DNA from: Aureimonas sp. OT7
GTDB lineage: Bacteria; Pseudomonadota; Alphaproteobacteria; Rhizobiales; Rhizobiaceae
Direction: 5' to 3'
NCBI RefSeq assembly: GCF_014844055.1
Contig: NZ_CP062167.1
Coordinates: 697,501 to 761,500 of the forward strand
Length of the DNA: 64,000 bases
Shown: one piece after another, positions 8,210 to 16,872 of the stretch
How positions within the stretch are numbered: position 1 is the stretch's first letter
Layout: every line of letters begins with the position of its first letter
Made by a program: the position numbers and the translations under genes
The notes under the pieces: model-generated
Told to the model about the DNA's origin: nothing
Seen by the model: only the letters and a program-made list of their open reading frames with translations
Databases searched by the model: none

Positions 8210-9132
8210 CGGGCGGTCCGGGCGCGGCCGAGTTAGCCGCCAACGACGATTCGCGTTCGCAACCGCATCGATTGTTCGTCTTCGGCCATGGCTATTCGGC
8301 CGGCCGCTTTGCGGCGCGCCTGCCGGCAAGCGGCATTTCGGGCGTCACGACGCGTTCTCCCGACAAGGCGGCGGGCCTTGCCGCGCATGGTTTGAAGCCG
8401 TTCATCTTCGATAGCGCGGCGCCCGGGCCGGGTATCGACGCCGCGTTGTTCCGGACAACCCATCTCGTAATGTCCATCGCACCGGATGGCGAGGCGGCAG
8501 GGGATGGCGTCCTGCACTGGTATCGCGACGAAATCGCCCATGGCGCGCCGGACCTCTCCTGGATCGCCTATCTGTCGACCGTCGGCGTCTACGGGGACCA
8601 TGCCGGCGAATGGGTCGACGAGACGACCGTACCGGCCCCGGTTTCGCTTCGCTCCCGCCAGCGACTTGCGGCGGAAGAGGGGTGGCGGCGCCTGGCCGAC
8701 GAGATGGGCGTGCCGCTTGCCATCGTGCGGCTGTCCGGAATCTACGGCCCCGGCCGCAATGCCTTCGTCAACCTGAAGGCCGGCAAGGCACGCCGCCTCG
8801 TCAAGCCGGGTCAGGTCTTCAACCGGATTCATGTCGACGACATCGCCTCGGCGCTGGGCTTCCTGATGAACCGGCGCGCGGACGGCATATTCAACGTAAC
8901 CGACAACGAGCCGGCGCCACCGCAGGATGTCGTTACGCTTGCCGCCGAACTGGCAGGCGTGGACGCTCCGCCGGAACAGGATTTTGCAACCGCAGAGCTT
9001 GGCCCGATGGCGCGCAGCTTCTACGGCGAGAACAAGCGCGTCTCCAACAGGAGGCTTCGCGACATGGGCTTTGCCTTCGAGTTTCCGACCTATCGCGAGG
9101 GCCTGTTAAGCCTGCGCGCCGAGGCTTCCTGA
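8206..9132 (+). CDS. SDR-type NAD(P)-dependent epimerase/dehydratase-like protein
   Basis: 308 residues. The N-terminus FVFGHGYSAGRFAARL is a Rossmann nucleotide-binding motif in a variant form (GxGxxAG). Further markers are WIAYLSTVGVYGDHAGEWVDE, IVRLSGIYGPGRNAF and a substrate-domain stretch FNRIHVDDIASALGFLM. This matches the extended/atypical SDR group often annotated as YeeZ-like. The usual YxxxK is not evident: the Tyr is in VYGDH and the Arg/Lys partner is replaced around RSRQRLAAEEGW. It starts within the previous gene's stop (ATGA), so the two are probably co-translated. Confidence 0.8.
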   Translation: MTGGPGAAELAANDDSRSQPHRLFVFGHGYSAGRFAARLPASGISGVTTRSPDKAAGLAAHGLKPFIFDSAAPGPGIDAALFRTTHLVMSIAPDGEAAGDGVLHWYRDEIAHGAPDLSWIAYLSTVGVYGDHAGEWVDETTVPAPVSLRSRQRLAAEEGWRRLADEMGVPLAIVRLSGIYGPGRNAFVNLKAGKARRLVKPGQVFNRIHVDDIASALGFLMNRRADGIFNVTDNEPAPPQDVVTLAAELAGVDAPPEQDFATAELGPMARSFYGENKRVSNRRLRDMGFAFEFPTYREGLLSLRAEAS

Positions 9133-9284
9133 CACTTTAAGACCTCTCCGTCGAAATTTCGCCTTATCTGTCATGGCTTTAGAGGCCATCGAACGGCGGG
9201 GGCCACGAGGGGACAATCATCACGAGGCGATGACGGTCGATTCTCGGCGCCTGTCCGTATGAAACAGGACAGGACACGGGGATA

Positions 9285-9674
9285 TTGAAGAAGCTGCACC
9301 TGGGGGCCATGATCTTGGCTGGAATGACCCTCGGCATGCCCGCAACCGGAGCTTATGCCGCAAATGGAAAGACATCCTGCGGGAGCGCATCCTGGTACGC
9401 GCTGAAATCCCGTACGGCATCGGGCGAAATGATGAACCCGGCCGCCATGACGGCGGCGCACAAGACCTTGCCGATCGGCACGAAGGTCAAGGTAACGAAC
9501 CTCAACAATTCCAGATCCGTGGTCGTGCGGATCAACGATCGGGGCCCCTTCGTGCGGGGCCGGTTGATCGACCTTTCAAAAGGGGCTGCACAGAAGCTGG
9601 GCTTTGTCGGTGCCGGCCACGCGCGTGTCCAGATCGAGCCGGCCGACGGCTCCGGCACGCGGGATTGCGCCTGA
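9285..9674 (+). CDS. rlpA: RlpA-like septal ring lytic transglycosylase family protein
   Basis: 129 residues: a signal peptide (KKLHLGAMILAGMTLGMPATGAYA) followed by a double-psi beta-barrel domain. SCGSASWYALKSRTASGEMM and AAHKTLPIGTKVKVTNL, then VVVRINDRGPFVRGRLIDLS contain the family's catalytic-type His and Asp. RlpA proteins bind or cleave denuded glycan strands in the periplasm at the septum. It lacks a SPOR domain, being a short form. The start is taken as TTG 9285 after GGGGA because it keeps the basic n-region; an ATG at 9309 is an alternative. Confidence 0.85.
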   Translation: MKKLHLGAMILAGMTLGMPATGAYAANGKTSCGSASWYALKSRTASGEMMNPAAMTAAHKTLPIGTKVKVTNLNNSRSVVVRINDRGPFVRGRLIDLSKGAAQKLGFVGAGHARVQIEPADGSGTRDCA

Positions 9675-9798
9675 AAGCGATGGGCGGGCGTGTGTCCGTG
9701 GACACATCGCCCGCCAATGGGAAAAGACTTTAAGTTAGGCTTTTACTGAAATGATACTTGCGGGCAAGGCGCCGTTGCAGGCGCCGCGCCCGTCATCC

Positions 9799-10599
9799 TC
9801 AGATGGACGGACCAGCCGTTTCCGGCAGCAGATCGCGGATTTTAAACGCGACTTCCGTCCGGTTCGTCGCCTTCAGCTTCTTCATGATGTTGCGCACATG
9901 AACCTTGACCGTGCTTTCGCGCAGGTTCAGCTCATAGGCGATGATCTTGTTGGCCTTGCCACGGCGCAGCGCATCCACGACCGCCATCTGGCGGGCGGTG
10001 AACATGCCGTTCAGCGGGCGCTCCGGAGCGTGGCCGGATTCCAGCATGGACTGCATGGCCAGGATGCTGGACGCGGGCACGAAGGCGCCGCCGGCGAGCG
10101 TCAGTTCGATGGCCTCGACCGCGACGCCGATGGTGACGGTGGTCGGGATGAAGCCCTTGGCGCCGCATTCCAGCGCCTTGACGATCTGCGGCATCTCTTC
10201 CGTATCGGCGATCACGATGACCGGCACCGGCGCTGCCTCGGATACGACGCGGCTGACATCGGCGGCAATGCCGAAATCGGTGATCTTGCGGTTGCCGAGA
10301 TGCAGCAGGATGACCGCCGTCTCCGGGTGACGGGCACGGGCCTGGCGCCAGCCGTCGACATTGGAGAACGTTGCGATCTGCAGGTCGGCGCTCTGGGCGC
10401 CGAGGCTGCTGGCAAGGCATTCGCGCTCGAGCTGCCGGCTGTCGATAATGACGACATGCGTGCGCTCGGAGTCATGGTCCTCCTCGTCGTTGCGCGCATT
10501 CGCGGCAACGGCATTCTGGACGGAGCGATAATTGTGCTGGTTGGCGAGAATACCGGGCTGCGGCATGATCCGGCCCGTGCCGTGTACCTTGTCGAGCAT
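9799..10599 (-). CDS. LuxR-type response regulator with degenerate receiver domain
   Basis: 266 residues. The N-terminal half resembles a receiver fold (HVVIIDSRQLERECLASSL ... AVILLHLGNRKITDF ... VPVIVIADTEEMPQIVKALECGAKGFI), but the acidic pair is reduced to one Asp and the phospho-acceptor Asp position reads LLHLG, with His in place of Asp. The C-terminus is a clean LuxR HTH: FTARQMAVVDALRRGKANKI, then YELNLRESTVKVHVRNIMKKL. It probably acts without canonical phosphorylation. No kinase is adjacent; targets are unknown. A 537-bp gap with a possible structured RNA lies upstream. Confidence 0.85.
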   Translation of the reverse strand: MLDKVHGTGRIMPQPGILANQHNYRSVQNAVAANARNDEEDHDSERTHVVIIDSRQLERECLASSLGAQSADLQIATFSNVDGWRQARARHPETAVILLHLGNRKITDFGIAADVSRVVSEAAPVPVIVIADTEEMPQIVKALECGAKGFIPTTVTIGVAVEAIELTLAGGAFVPASSILAMQSMLESGHAPERPLNGMFTARQMAVVDALRRGKANKIIAYELNLRESTVKVHVRNIMKKLKATNRTEVAFKIRDLLPETAGPSI

Positions 10600-10933
10600 G
10601 TGAAACCTCCATCAAAATGGTTGGCCCTTCTACAAAATGAGACGGTCGGGCCGGTGATCTTCAAACAGTTGTACGGCGTCGCCAAAACTCGGTCGGACAC
10701 CAATGTCTCTCGGTACGAAAAAACAAAATCTTTGGTCATCTTTCTGAGCGGGCTCATCATCTTCCGACGAAGCGTCCCCTCCGATGGGTGTATGGCTATC
10801 GCCAACCAGAGGTTGCGTAATTAACAAATGTTAAATGCGCCGCGGAAATCGATACTGTGCGTTGCGAGAAAGACTCACAAGGATGCGCCGTCACCTATTG
10901 CCGGTCGAACGGTTTCATGGCGAACAGCCGCAA

Positions 10934-11116
10934 AATATACCCCTTAGGTTGAATGGATGTTCAGCCGTCCGTGCGGTTTGGGCGAGGGGCGACCACCGCT
11001 TTCGGCGGCATGGTCCCACCTTCAGGGGGGCAAGCTACCTCGATATGGACCACGCCTGACGAAATCGGGGGATTCCGCGCCGTTTGTCACGGCTCGTCCC
11101 CCGGAAGGGGTGTATT
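10934..11116. ncRNA. candidate structured RNA, 6S-like architecture (strand uncertain)
   Basis: A 12-bp closing helix pairs 10934-10945 (AATATACCCCTT) with 11105-11116 (AAGGGGTGTATT), one G-U pair included. Inside are an apical arm with CGTG/CACG, GCGAG/CTCG and GACCA..CCGC-TTTC-GCGG..TGGTC pairings (about 10970-11055), and a 3'-side hairpin CGGGGGA (11066-11072) with TCCCCCG (11097-11103), enclosing GCCG/CGGC. A long closed rod with a bubble and a small hairpin on its 3' side is how 6S RNA folds, and the length fits. No sequence signature proves 6S, and both strands fold. There are no reading frames here. Confidence 0.4.
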
Positions 11117-11136
11117 GGCCTACGTCCGCGAAAATA

Positions 11137-11709
11137 TCATTGCCGCGCCGGGCGGCTGAGGAAAGGGGAGCCTGGAACGGCGAAGCGCCATGGAATGTGG
11201 GCGGCCTTGCTGATGCCGACGCGCGGGCCACGCCAGACGAGGGAAGGTCCGGCAGGCGGCTGCAACTCGAACGGCGGGGCGCAGAGATCGCGGCCATCAT
11301 GGCTGGCGTCTATCCCCAGGGCTTGCGCCAGCCGGCCGGGGCCGGAGCAGAGCAGCGCAGGCGCCGCGGTGCCGCGCCGTTCGGCCATCCGGTCCTGACC
11401 CGCAAGCGGCTCCAGGGCCCGGATAAGAACCGCGCTTCCGGGGCGGTGCGCATCGCAGACGAAGTTGAGGCACCAGTGGATGCCGTAGGACCGGTAGACG
11501 TAGGCATGCGCCGTCGGCCCGAACATCGCGTCGTTGCGTGGAGTTCTGCCGCGATGGCTGTGCGATGCCGGGTCGTCGCTGTCATAGGCCTCGGTTTCCA
11601 CGATCCGGCCCCCCACGCCGTCGACGAACAGGCCCCATCCGATCAGCCGTTCCGCGACGCTGGCGGCATCGGCTGCAAAGAAGGCACGAAGATCGGCCCT
11701 GTCCGACAT
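11137..11709 (-). CDS. DNA-3-methyladenine glycosylase (AAG/MPG family)
   Basis: 190 residues of the alkyladenine glycosylase family, which flips out and excises alkylated or deaminated purines. Motifs in order: VAERLIGWGLFVDG near the N-terminus; GGRIVETEAYDSDDPASHS with the catalytic Glu; RGRTPRNDAMFGPTAHAYVY with the nucleotide-flipping Tyr-containing strand; YGIHWCLNFVC; AVLIRALEP; GPGRLAQALGI. Its start is 64 bp from the divergent aroQ start, so the short gap holds both promoters. Confidence 0.9.
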   Translation of the reverse strand: MSDRADLRAFFAADAASVAERLIGWGLFVDGVGGRIVETEAYDSDDPASHSHRGRTPRNDAMFGPTAHAYVYRSYGIHWCLNFVCDAHRPGSAVLIRALEPLAGQDRMAERRGTAAPALLCSGPGRLAQALGIDASHDGRDLCAPPFELQPPAGPSLVWRGPRVGISKAAHIPWRFAVPGSPFLSRPARQ

Positions 11710-11773
11710 GTCGCGTAAGCTCCGAATGGTCTATGTGCTTGGCGTCATGTGAAGACTTTTGGGGGAGCCATCA

Positions 11774-12217
11774 ATGCCGTTTGCCAGGATCGTCGTCATC
11801 AATGGGCCCAACCTGAACCTGCTGGGGCTCCGCGAGCCCGGCATATATGGTGCGAAGACGCTTGCCGATATCGAGGCCGAGCTTCGTGCCGGGGCCGGCG
11901 GGCGGGTCGAGCTGCAGTTCCGCCAGTCCAACAGCGAGGGCGAACTGGTAGGCTTCGTACAGGAGGCCGGCCTCGATGGCGCCGGGATCATCCTGAATGC
12001 CGGCGCCTACACGCATACGTCGGTGGCGCTTGCGGACGCCGTCAAGGCCTCTCGTGCGCGGATGGTGGAGGTGCATCTTTCCAATGTGCATGCGCGGGAA
12101 AGTTTCCGCCACCATTCCTACCTGTCGCCCGTCGCCGTCGGCGTGATCGCCGGTTTCGGGGACCGCTCCTATCACCTGGCGCTCGAGGCGCTCCTGTCGC
12201 TACCGGATCAGGGTTGA
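11774..12217 (+). CDS. aroQ: 3-dehydroquinate dehydratase, type II
   Basis: 147 residues. It catalyses trans-dehydration of 3-dehydroquinate to 3-dehydroshikimate in the shikimate pathway as a dodecamer. Signature pieces: [20 protein letters not shown] (flexible lid with the catalytic Arg and Tyr), [25 protein letters not shown] and [19 protein letters not shown] with the catalytic His. ATG 11774 has GGGGGAG seven bases upstream and gives the usual N-terminus. The stop lies 18 bp inside the convergent esterase gene. Confidence 0.95.
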   Translation: MPFARIVVINGPNLNLLGLREPGIYGAKTLADIEAELRAGAGGRVELQFRQSNSEGELVGFVQEAGLDGAGIILNAGAYTHTSVALADAVKASRARMVEVHLSNVHARESFRHHSYLSPVAVGVIAGFGDRSYHLALEALLSLPDQG

Positions 12218-13072
12218 TTCGACGGCGCCGCGCGCCGCGACGGGCTTGAGGCTTCCATGCGTCTCTTCGGGAAAGTCCGCATAGGACACCGCAAGATGGG
12301 GCAGTTTCGTCAACCGCTCGGCAACCGCGCGCCCGCCCGGCCCCGCACGGAGGTCAGCGGTGCGGCGCGCGTCGACGGCGGACTGGCCGGGCCTCTGCCC
12401 GCGCCGCCCCGACGTGGTGATGGACACTGTCGTCGTTCCTTGCCGGGCAGGGCCGGTCCAGGCCAGCGTTCGCTGCCATAACTCCCCGCCATTCCACCAG
12501 ATCGACGGATCGGCGACGGCGAAGTCCGTGAAGGGGCCTTCGCCGTCATAAAGCTGATGCAGGCAGAAGGCGCCCCCCAGCGAATGACCGAACAGCGTCA
12601 TGCGCGTCGGGTCGATGGGGTACAGGTGCGAAAGGCGCGGCGCGACGGTCTTTTGCAACAATGCCACGTAGGCGTCGCGCCCGCCGGTGCGTGGCACGGG
12701 TGATCCGGCGGCCCGTGGGATCGCGTCGTCAGGCGCTTTGGTGGTCAGGTCGTAATAGCGACGGGCCACGATGACGTCTCTTTCGATCTTCCCGTAGCCA
12801 AGCCCCGCCACGACGATGGGTCGGTTCAGGCTCCTTGCATGGGAGATGGCCGGATCGAAGGTCGTGTCGCCATCGAGTAGCAACAGCAATGGGTAGCCGC
12901 CGGCCGGGCGGGGCCCGACCGCCGCATGGAGGAGGCGGTGGGACGTGCCATCGACCGGCGAGGGGAAATCTTCGGCTTCATGGATCATGGGGGGCGCTCC
13001 GCGGGCTGTCCGTCCGCCCGCGCAGCCGACCACCCCGGCGATCACCATGGACAAGACGTCGCGTCTCAGCAT
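12200..13072 (-). CDS. alpha/beta hydrolase, siderophore-esterase (IroE/BesA) type, exported
   Basis: 290 residues. The N-terminus [20 protein letters not shown] combines an RR start with a lipobox-like VVGC, so it is likely a periplasmic lipoprotein. The hydrolase core shows [13 protein letters not shown] (oxyanion strand), [14 protein letters not shown] with the Ser nucleophile, [10 protein letters not shown] and PEETHGSL with the His. Family members hydrolyse ferric enterobactin-like trilactones or other esters. No siderophore genes are adjacent, so the substrate is open. Its end overlaps the end of convergent aroQ by 18 bp. Confidence 0.8.
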   Translation of the reverse strand: MLRRDVLSMVIAGVVGCAGGRTARGAPPMIHEAEDFPSPVDGTSHRLLHAAVGPRPAGGYPLLLLLDGDTTFDPAISHARSLNRPIVVAGLGYGKIERDVIVARRYYDLTTKAPDDAIPRAAGSPVPRTGGRDAYVALLQKTVAPRLSHLYPIDPTRMTLFGHSLGGAFCLHQLYDGEGPFTDFAVADPSIWWNGGELWQRTLAWTGPARQGTTTVSITTSGRRGQRPGQSAVDARRTADLRAGPGGRAVAERLTKLPHLAVSYADFPEETHGSLKPVAARGAVESTLIR

Positions 13073-13192
13073 TTCCGGCCCCAGATCATGCGTACGATAA
13101 ACAGGATCAACGCAGTCATATTAATATGGGATGATTTCGCAACCGGAATGTGGCTTCATCGGTAGCCGAAACGGCAGGTAAGGGCGCGCGGG

Positions 13193-14011
13193 ATGATCAA
13201 GGACATCGTTGTTCACCTGGATGGGACCGACAAGGACGAGCGGCGGCTCCAGCATGCCGATGCGCTCGGCGCGCTTTTCGATGCGCGGGTTGCCGCCCTG
13301 TTCACCAACCTGATCGAGATCGGCTATATCGCTGCCGATCCCGTGGGCGCATCGGTGGAGATCGTCGCCGATGCGATCGAGGAGGCCCGCTCCGCCGGCG
13401 ACGCGACAGAGGCGCGTTTGCGCAAGCGCCTGGAGGCCATGTCCCGCCCGGTCACGTTCCAGCGGTGCGACGGAACGGATGGCGAGCTGCGCGAACACGC
13501 GGCCCGCCTTGCCCGCATGAGCGATCTTTTCGTGGCGGGACGTCCCCTTGGCGTGGAGGATGCCGGATGGCCCAGCCTGTTCCAGTCGGCCCTCTTCGCG
13601 GGCGGACGGGCCGTCTACATGGTCCCCCCGGATGCCCCGGCAGGGCCTGCCAGAACCATCGTCATCGGGTGGCGCGACAGCCGCGAGACCACGCGGGCGC
13701 TGGCCGAGGCCATGCCCTTCCTTCGTGCCGCCGACAAGGTGATCCTGGCATCGGTGGGCCGGGGCGGTGACGACAACGGCGCTGAGGAGATCGCCGGCCA
13801 CCTCGGGCGGCACGGGATCGACTGCGTCTTCAAGTCGCTGCCGCCCGGCGACAAGGTGTCGGAAACGCTCCTGGCCGAATGCGCGGCCGAGGGGGCGGAC
13901 CTTCTGGTCATCGGTGCGTACGGCCATTCCCGGTTCTGGGAATGGGTGCTCGGAGGCACCACGCGCAACATCCTGACCGTGTCGGCCGTTCCGGTTCTCC
14001 TGGCCCACTGA
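13193..14011 (+). CDS. universal stress protein (UspA family), two-domain
   Basis: 272 residues with tandem Usp folds. The first starts MIKDIVVHLDGTDKDERRLQ and the second starts ARTIVIGWRDSRETTRALAEA, ending DLLVIGAYGHSRFWEWVLGG-TTRNIL, the G-2x-G-9x-G(S/T) nucleotide-binding signature. The second domain therefore likely binds ATP, while the first has lost the loop. It lies between the esterase (divergent) and dppA, with no obvious functional link to either. Confidence 0.9.
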   Translation: MIKDIVVHLDGTDKDERRLQHADALGALFDARVAALFTNLIEIGYIAADPVGASVEIVADAIEEARSAGDATEARLRKRLEAMSRPVTFQRCDGTDGELREHAARLARMSDLFVAGRPLGVEDAGWPSLFQSALFAGGRAVYMVPPDAPAGPARTIVIGWRDSRETTRALAEAMPFLRAADKVILASVGRGGDDNGAEEIAGHLGRHGIDCVFKSLPPGDKVSETLLAECAAEGADLLVIGAYGHSRFWEWVLGGTTRNILTVSAVPVLLAH

Positions 14012-14108
14012 ACGATCGTTCGGCAGGCTCTTGCGGAACATTTCAACTTAAGGTGGAATAGCCGTTCGACGGCGCTACTGCGCTGCAACGAATGGAGAGA
14101 CTCCCTAC

Positions 14109-15704
14109 ATGACACGGATGAAGACGCTTCTCGCCGCGACGGCAATGGCGCTCGCTCTGGGTTCCGCCGCGCAGGCCAAGACCCTCGTCTACTGCTCCGA
14201 AGGGTCGCCGGAAGGCTTCGATCCCGCGCTCTACACCTCCGGTACGACCTTCGATGCTTCCGGCCATCCGATCTACAACCGCCTGGCCGAGTTCAAGAAG
14301 GGCACCACCGAGACCGAGCCGGGCCTGGCGGAAAGCTGGGATATCTCGGAAGACGGGCTCGAATACACGTTCAAGCTGCGCCCGGGCGTCAAGTTCCACT
14401 CCAACGCCAACTTCACGCCGACGCGCGATTTCAATGCCGACGACGTGATCTTCTCGTTCGACCGGCAGGGCAATACGGAGAACCCGTACCACCAGTATGT
14501 GGGCGGCGCTTCGTGGGAGTATTACAACTCCATGTCGATGCCGGACTTCGTCAAGTCGATCGAGAAGGTCGACGACCTGACGGTCAAGTTCACGCTGACG
14601 CAGCCCTACGCCCCCTTCATCGCCAATGTGGCGATGCCCTTCGCCTCGATCCTGTCGAAGGAGTATGCCGATCAGCTCGCCGAGGCGGGCAACGAGGCGC
14701 AGCTCAACCAGGCGCCCATCGGTACCGGCCCGTTCCAGTTCGTCGCCTACCAGCCCGACGCGGTCATTCGCTACCAGGCATTTGCCGATTACTGGAACGG
14801 CAAGCAGCCCATCGACGATCTGGTCTTCGCCATCACCACGGATGCGTCCGTGCGGCAGCAGCGCCTTCTGGCGGGCGAATGCCACGTCATGGCCTTTCCC
14901 AATCCGTCCGACATCGAGAGCCTGAAGGGCAATGCGGACCTGAAAGTGCTGGAGCAGGAAGGGCTGAACATCGGCTACTTCGCCTACAACACCCAGCAGG
15001 CGCCGTTCGACAAGCCGGAAGTGCGCCGCGCGCTGAACAAGGCGATCAACAAGCAGGCGATCATCGACGCCGTCTACCAGGGCGCCGGCGAGGTGGCCAA
15101 GAACCCGATTCCGCCGACGATGTGGTCTTACGACGAAGCCACCGTGGACGATCCGTACGATCCGGAAGCGGCCAAGGCCGAGTTGGAAGCGGCCGGCGTT
15201 TCCAACCTGTCGATGAAGATCTGGGCCATGCCCGTGTCGCGTCCCTACAACCCCAATGCGCGCCGCATGGCCGAGCTGATCCAGTCCGACCTTTCGGCGA
15301 TCGGCGTCAATTCGGAGATCGTCTCCTATGAGTGGGGCGAGTATCTGCAGCGCACCGCGGAGGTTGACCGCGACGGCGCCATCCTGATGGGCTGGACGGG
15401 CGACAACGGCGATCCGGACAACTTCCTGGCCGTCCTTCTGGGCTGCGACGCCGTGGGCGGCGCCAACCGTGCGCAATGGTGTAACGAAGAGTTCAACGCC
15501 ATCGTGCAGGAAGCAAAGACCAAGCCGTCGCAGGAAGAGCGGGCCGAGCTTTATGTGAAGGCTCAGGAAATCTTCAAGCGCGAAGCGCCCTGGGCAACGA
15601 TCGCGCATTCCGTCGTCTACGTGCCGACCCGCAGCAACGTGACGAACTTCATCCAGAGCCCGCTCGGTGACATGACCTTTGACGGGGTCGACATTACGGA
15701 GTAA
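14109..15704 (+). CDS. dppA: peptide ABC transporter, periplasmic substrate-binding protein (DppA type)
   Basis: 531 residues with signal peptide MTRMKTLLAATAMALALGSAAQA and a mature SBP_bac_5 fold (TLVYCSEGSPEGFDPALYTS, ESWDISEDGLEYTFKLRPGV, GTGPFQFVAYQPD, YFAYNTQQAPFDKPEVRRAL). The opening is almost that of E. coli DppA (KTLVYCSEGSPEGF), so di-/tripeptides are the likely ligand. First gene of a five-gene transporter. The stop is followed by a strong hairpin at 15727-15756, typical for raising the binding protein above the membrane components. Confidence 0.92.
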   Translation: MTRMKTLLAATAMALALGSAAQAKTLVYCSEGSPEGFDPALYTSGTTFDASGHPIYNRLAEFKKGTTETEPGLAESWDISEDGLEYTFKLRPGVKFHSNANFTPTRDFNADDVIFSFDRQGNTENPYHQYVGGASWEYYNSMSMPDFVKSIEKVDDLTVKFTLTQPYAPFIANVAMPFASILSKEYADQLAEAGNEAQLNQAPIGTGPFQFVAYQPDAVIRYQAFADYWNGKQPIDDLVFAITTDASVRQQRLLAGECHVMAFPNPSDIESLKGNADLKVLEQEGLNIGYFAYNTQQAPFDKPEVRRALNKAINKQAIIDAVYQGAGEVAKNPIPPTMWSYDEATVDDPYDPEAAKAELEAAGVSNLSMKIWAMPVSRPYNPNARRMAELIQSDLSAIGVNSEIVSYEWGEYLQRTAEVDRDGAILMGWTGDNGDPDNFLAVLLGCDAVGGANRAQWCNEEFNAIVQEAKTKPSQEERAELYVKAQEIFKREAPWATIAHSVVYVPTRSNVTNFIQSPLGDMTFDGVDITE

Positions 15705-15726
15705 AGGGCCGCCACGAACGGTCTTG

Positions 15727-15756
15727 AAGGGGGGCGATGGCGTATCGCCCCCCTTT
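15727..15756 (+). terminator. intercistronic hairpin / attenuator between dppA and dppB
   Basis: AAGGGGGGCGA (15727-15737) pairs perfectly with TCGCCCCCCTT (15745-15755) around a seven-base loop and ends in TTT. It has only a short U run, so partial termination or 3' end protection of the dppA message is likely rather than complete termination. Confidence 0.7.
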
Positions 15757-15851
15757 GCCATTCCAGCTTATTGTCCATGACGTCGCCCGTTGGGCGCCAT
15801 GGCGCCGTCCGGCCATCTCCACGAAGAGCAACCTTCGCAAGATAGAGCGAC

Positions 15852-16859
15852 ATGTTCCGATTTTTCCTCTCGCGCATCGGCGTCCTGATCCCGACCTTTG
15901 TCGGCGTCGCCATCGTCGCCTTCTCCTTCATCCGGCTGTTGCCGGGTGATCCGGTTCTGCTGATGGCGGGCGAAAGGGGCATGTCTCCGGAGCGCCACGC
16001 ACAGCTTTCGGCGCAACTGGGCTTCGACCAGCCCTTGCCGATCCAGTTCTGGCATTATCTCGTCGGGCTCTTCCAGGGCGATTTCGGACAATCCATCGTC
16101 ACGCGCCGCCCCGTCCTGGACGAGTTTCTCAGCCTTTTCCCCGCCACGATCGAGCTGGCGACGGTCGCCATCCTGCTGGCGGTGCTGATCGGCGTTCCGG
16201 CCGGCGTGCTGGCGGCGATCAAGCGCGGTTCGTGGTTCGACCAGACCATCATGGGAACCGCGCTCGTCGGCTATTCCATGCCGATCTTCTGGTGGGGCCT
16301 GCTGCTCATCATCCTGTTCTCCGGCACGCTGGGCTGGACTCCGGTGTCCGGTCGCATCTCGCTGCTCTACTTCTTTCCGCCGGTCACCGGCTTCATGCTG
16401 ATCGACAGCCTGCTCTCCGGCCAGGCCGGAGCTTTCAAGTCGGCCGTCAGCCACCTGATCCTTCCCGGCATCGTGCTTGCCACCATTCCGCTGGCCGTCA
16501 TCGCGCGCCAGACGCGCTCGGCCATGCTGGAGGTGCTGAGCGAGGATTACGTCCGCACGGCGCGCGCCAAGGGCCTGTCTTCCTTCCGCGTCGTCGGCGT
16601 ACACGCGCTGCGCAACGCGCTGATCCCCGTCGTCACGACGATCGGGCTGCAGGTGGGCGTCCTCCTGGCGGGCGCCATCCTGACGGAAACGATCTTCTCC
16701 TGGCCGGGCATCGGCAAATGGATGGTCGATTCCGTCTTCCGCCGCGATTATCCGGTCGTCCAGGGTGGGCTGCTGCTGATCGCCATCGTCATCATGGTCG
16801 TGAACCTCGTCGTCGATCTGACCTACGGTCTGATCAACCCACGGGTTCGGGCGCGCTGA
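15852..16859 (+). CDS. dppB: peptide ABC transporter permease DppB
   Basis: 335 residues, six membrane helices. Starts MFRFFLSRIGVLIPTFVGVA. The OppB/DppB-type region FIRLLPGDPVLLMAG and the EAA loop (DYVRTARAKGLSSFRVVGVHALRNALIPVV) that contacts the ATPases are visible. It pairs with DppC to form the inner-membrane pore. It sits 147 bp after dppA and 13 bp before dppC. Confidence 0.93.
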   Translation: MFRFFLSRIGVLIPTFVGVAIVAFSFIRLLPGDPVLLMAGERGMSPERHAQLSAQLGFDQPLPIQFWHYLVGLFQGDFGQSIVTRRPVLDEFLSLFPATIELATVAILLAVLIGVPAGVLAAIKRGSWFDQTIMGTALVGYSMPIFWWGLLLIILFSGTLGWTPVSGRISLLYFFPPVTGFMLIDSLLSGQAGAFKSAVSHLILPGIVLATIPLAVIARQTRSAMLEVLSEDYVRTARAKGLSSFRVVGVHALRNALIPVVTTIGLQVGVLLAGAILTETIFSWPGIGKWMVDSVFRRDYPVVQGGLLLIAIVIMVVNLVVDLTYGLINPRVRAR

Positions 16860-16872
16860 GGAGGATGCAGCG

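Noticed and set aside
10934..11116. Signal recognition particle RNA, tmRNA or a known riboswitch
   Set aside because: No GGTCAGG..GGAAGCAGCC loop (SRP), no tag sequence or tRNA-like end (tmRNA), and no B12, TPP or lysine box; only the general 6S-like shape remains.
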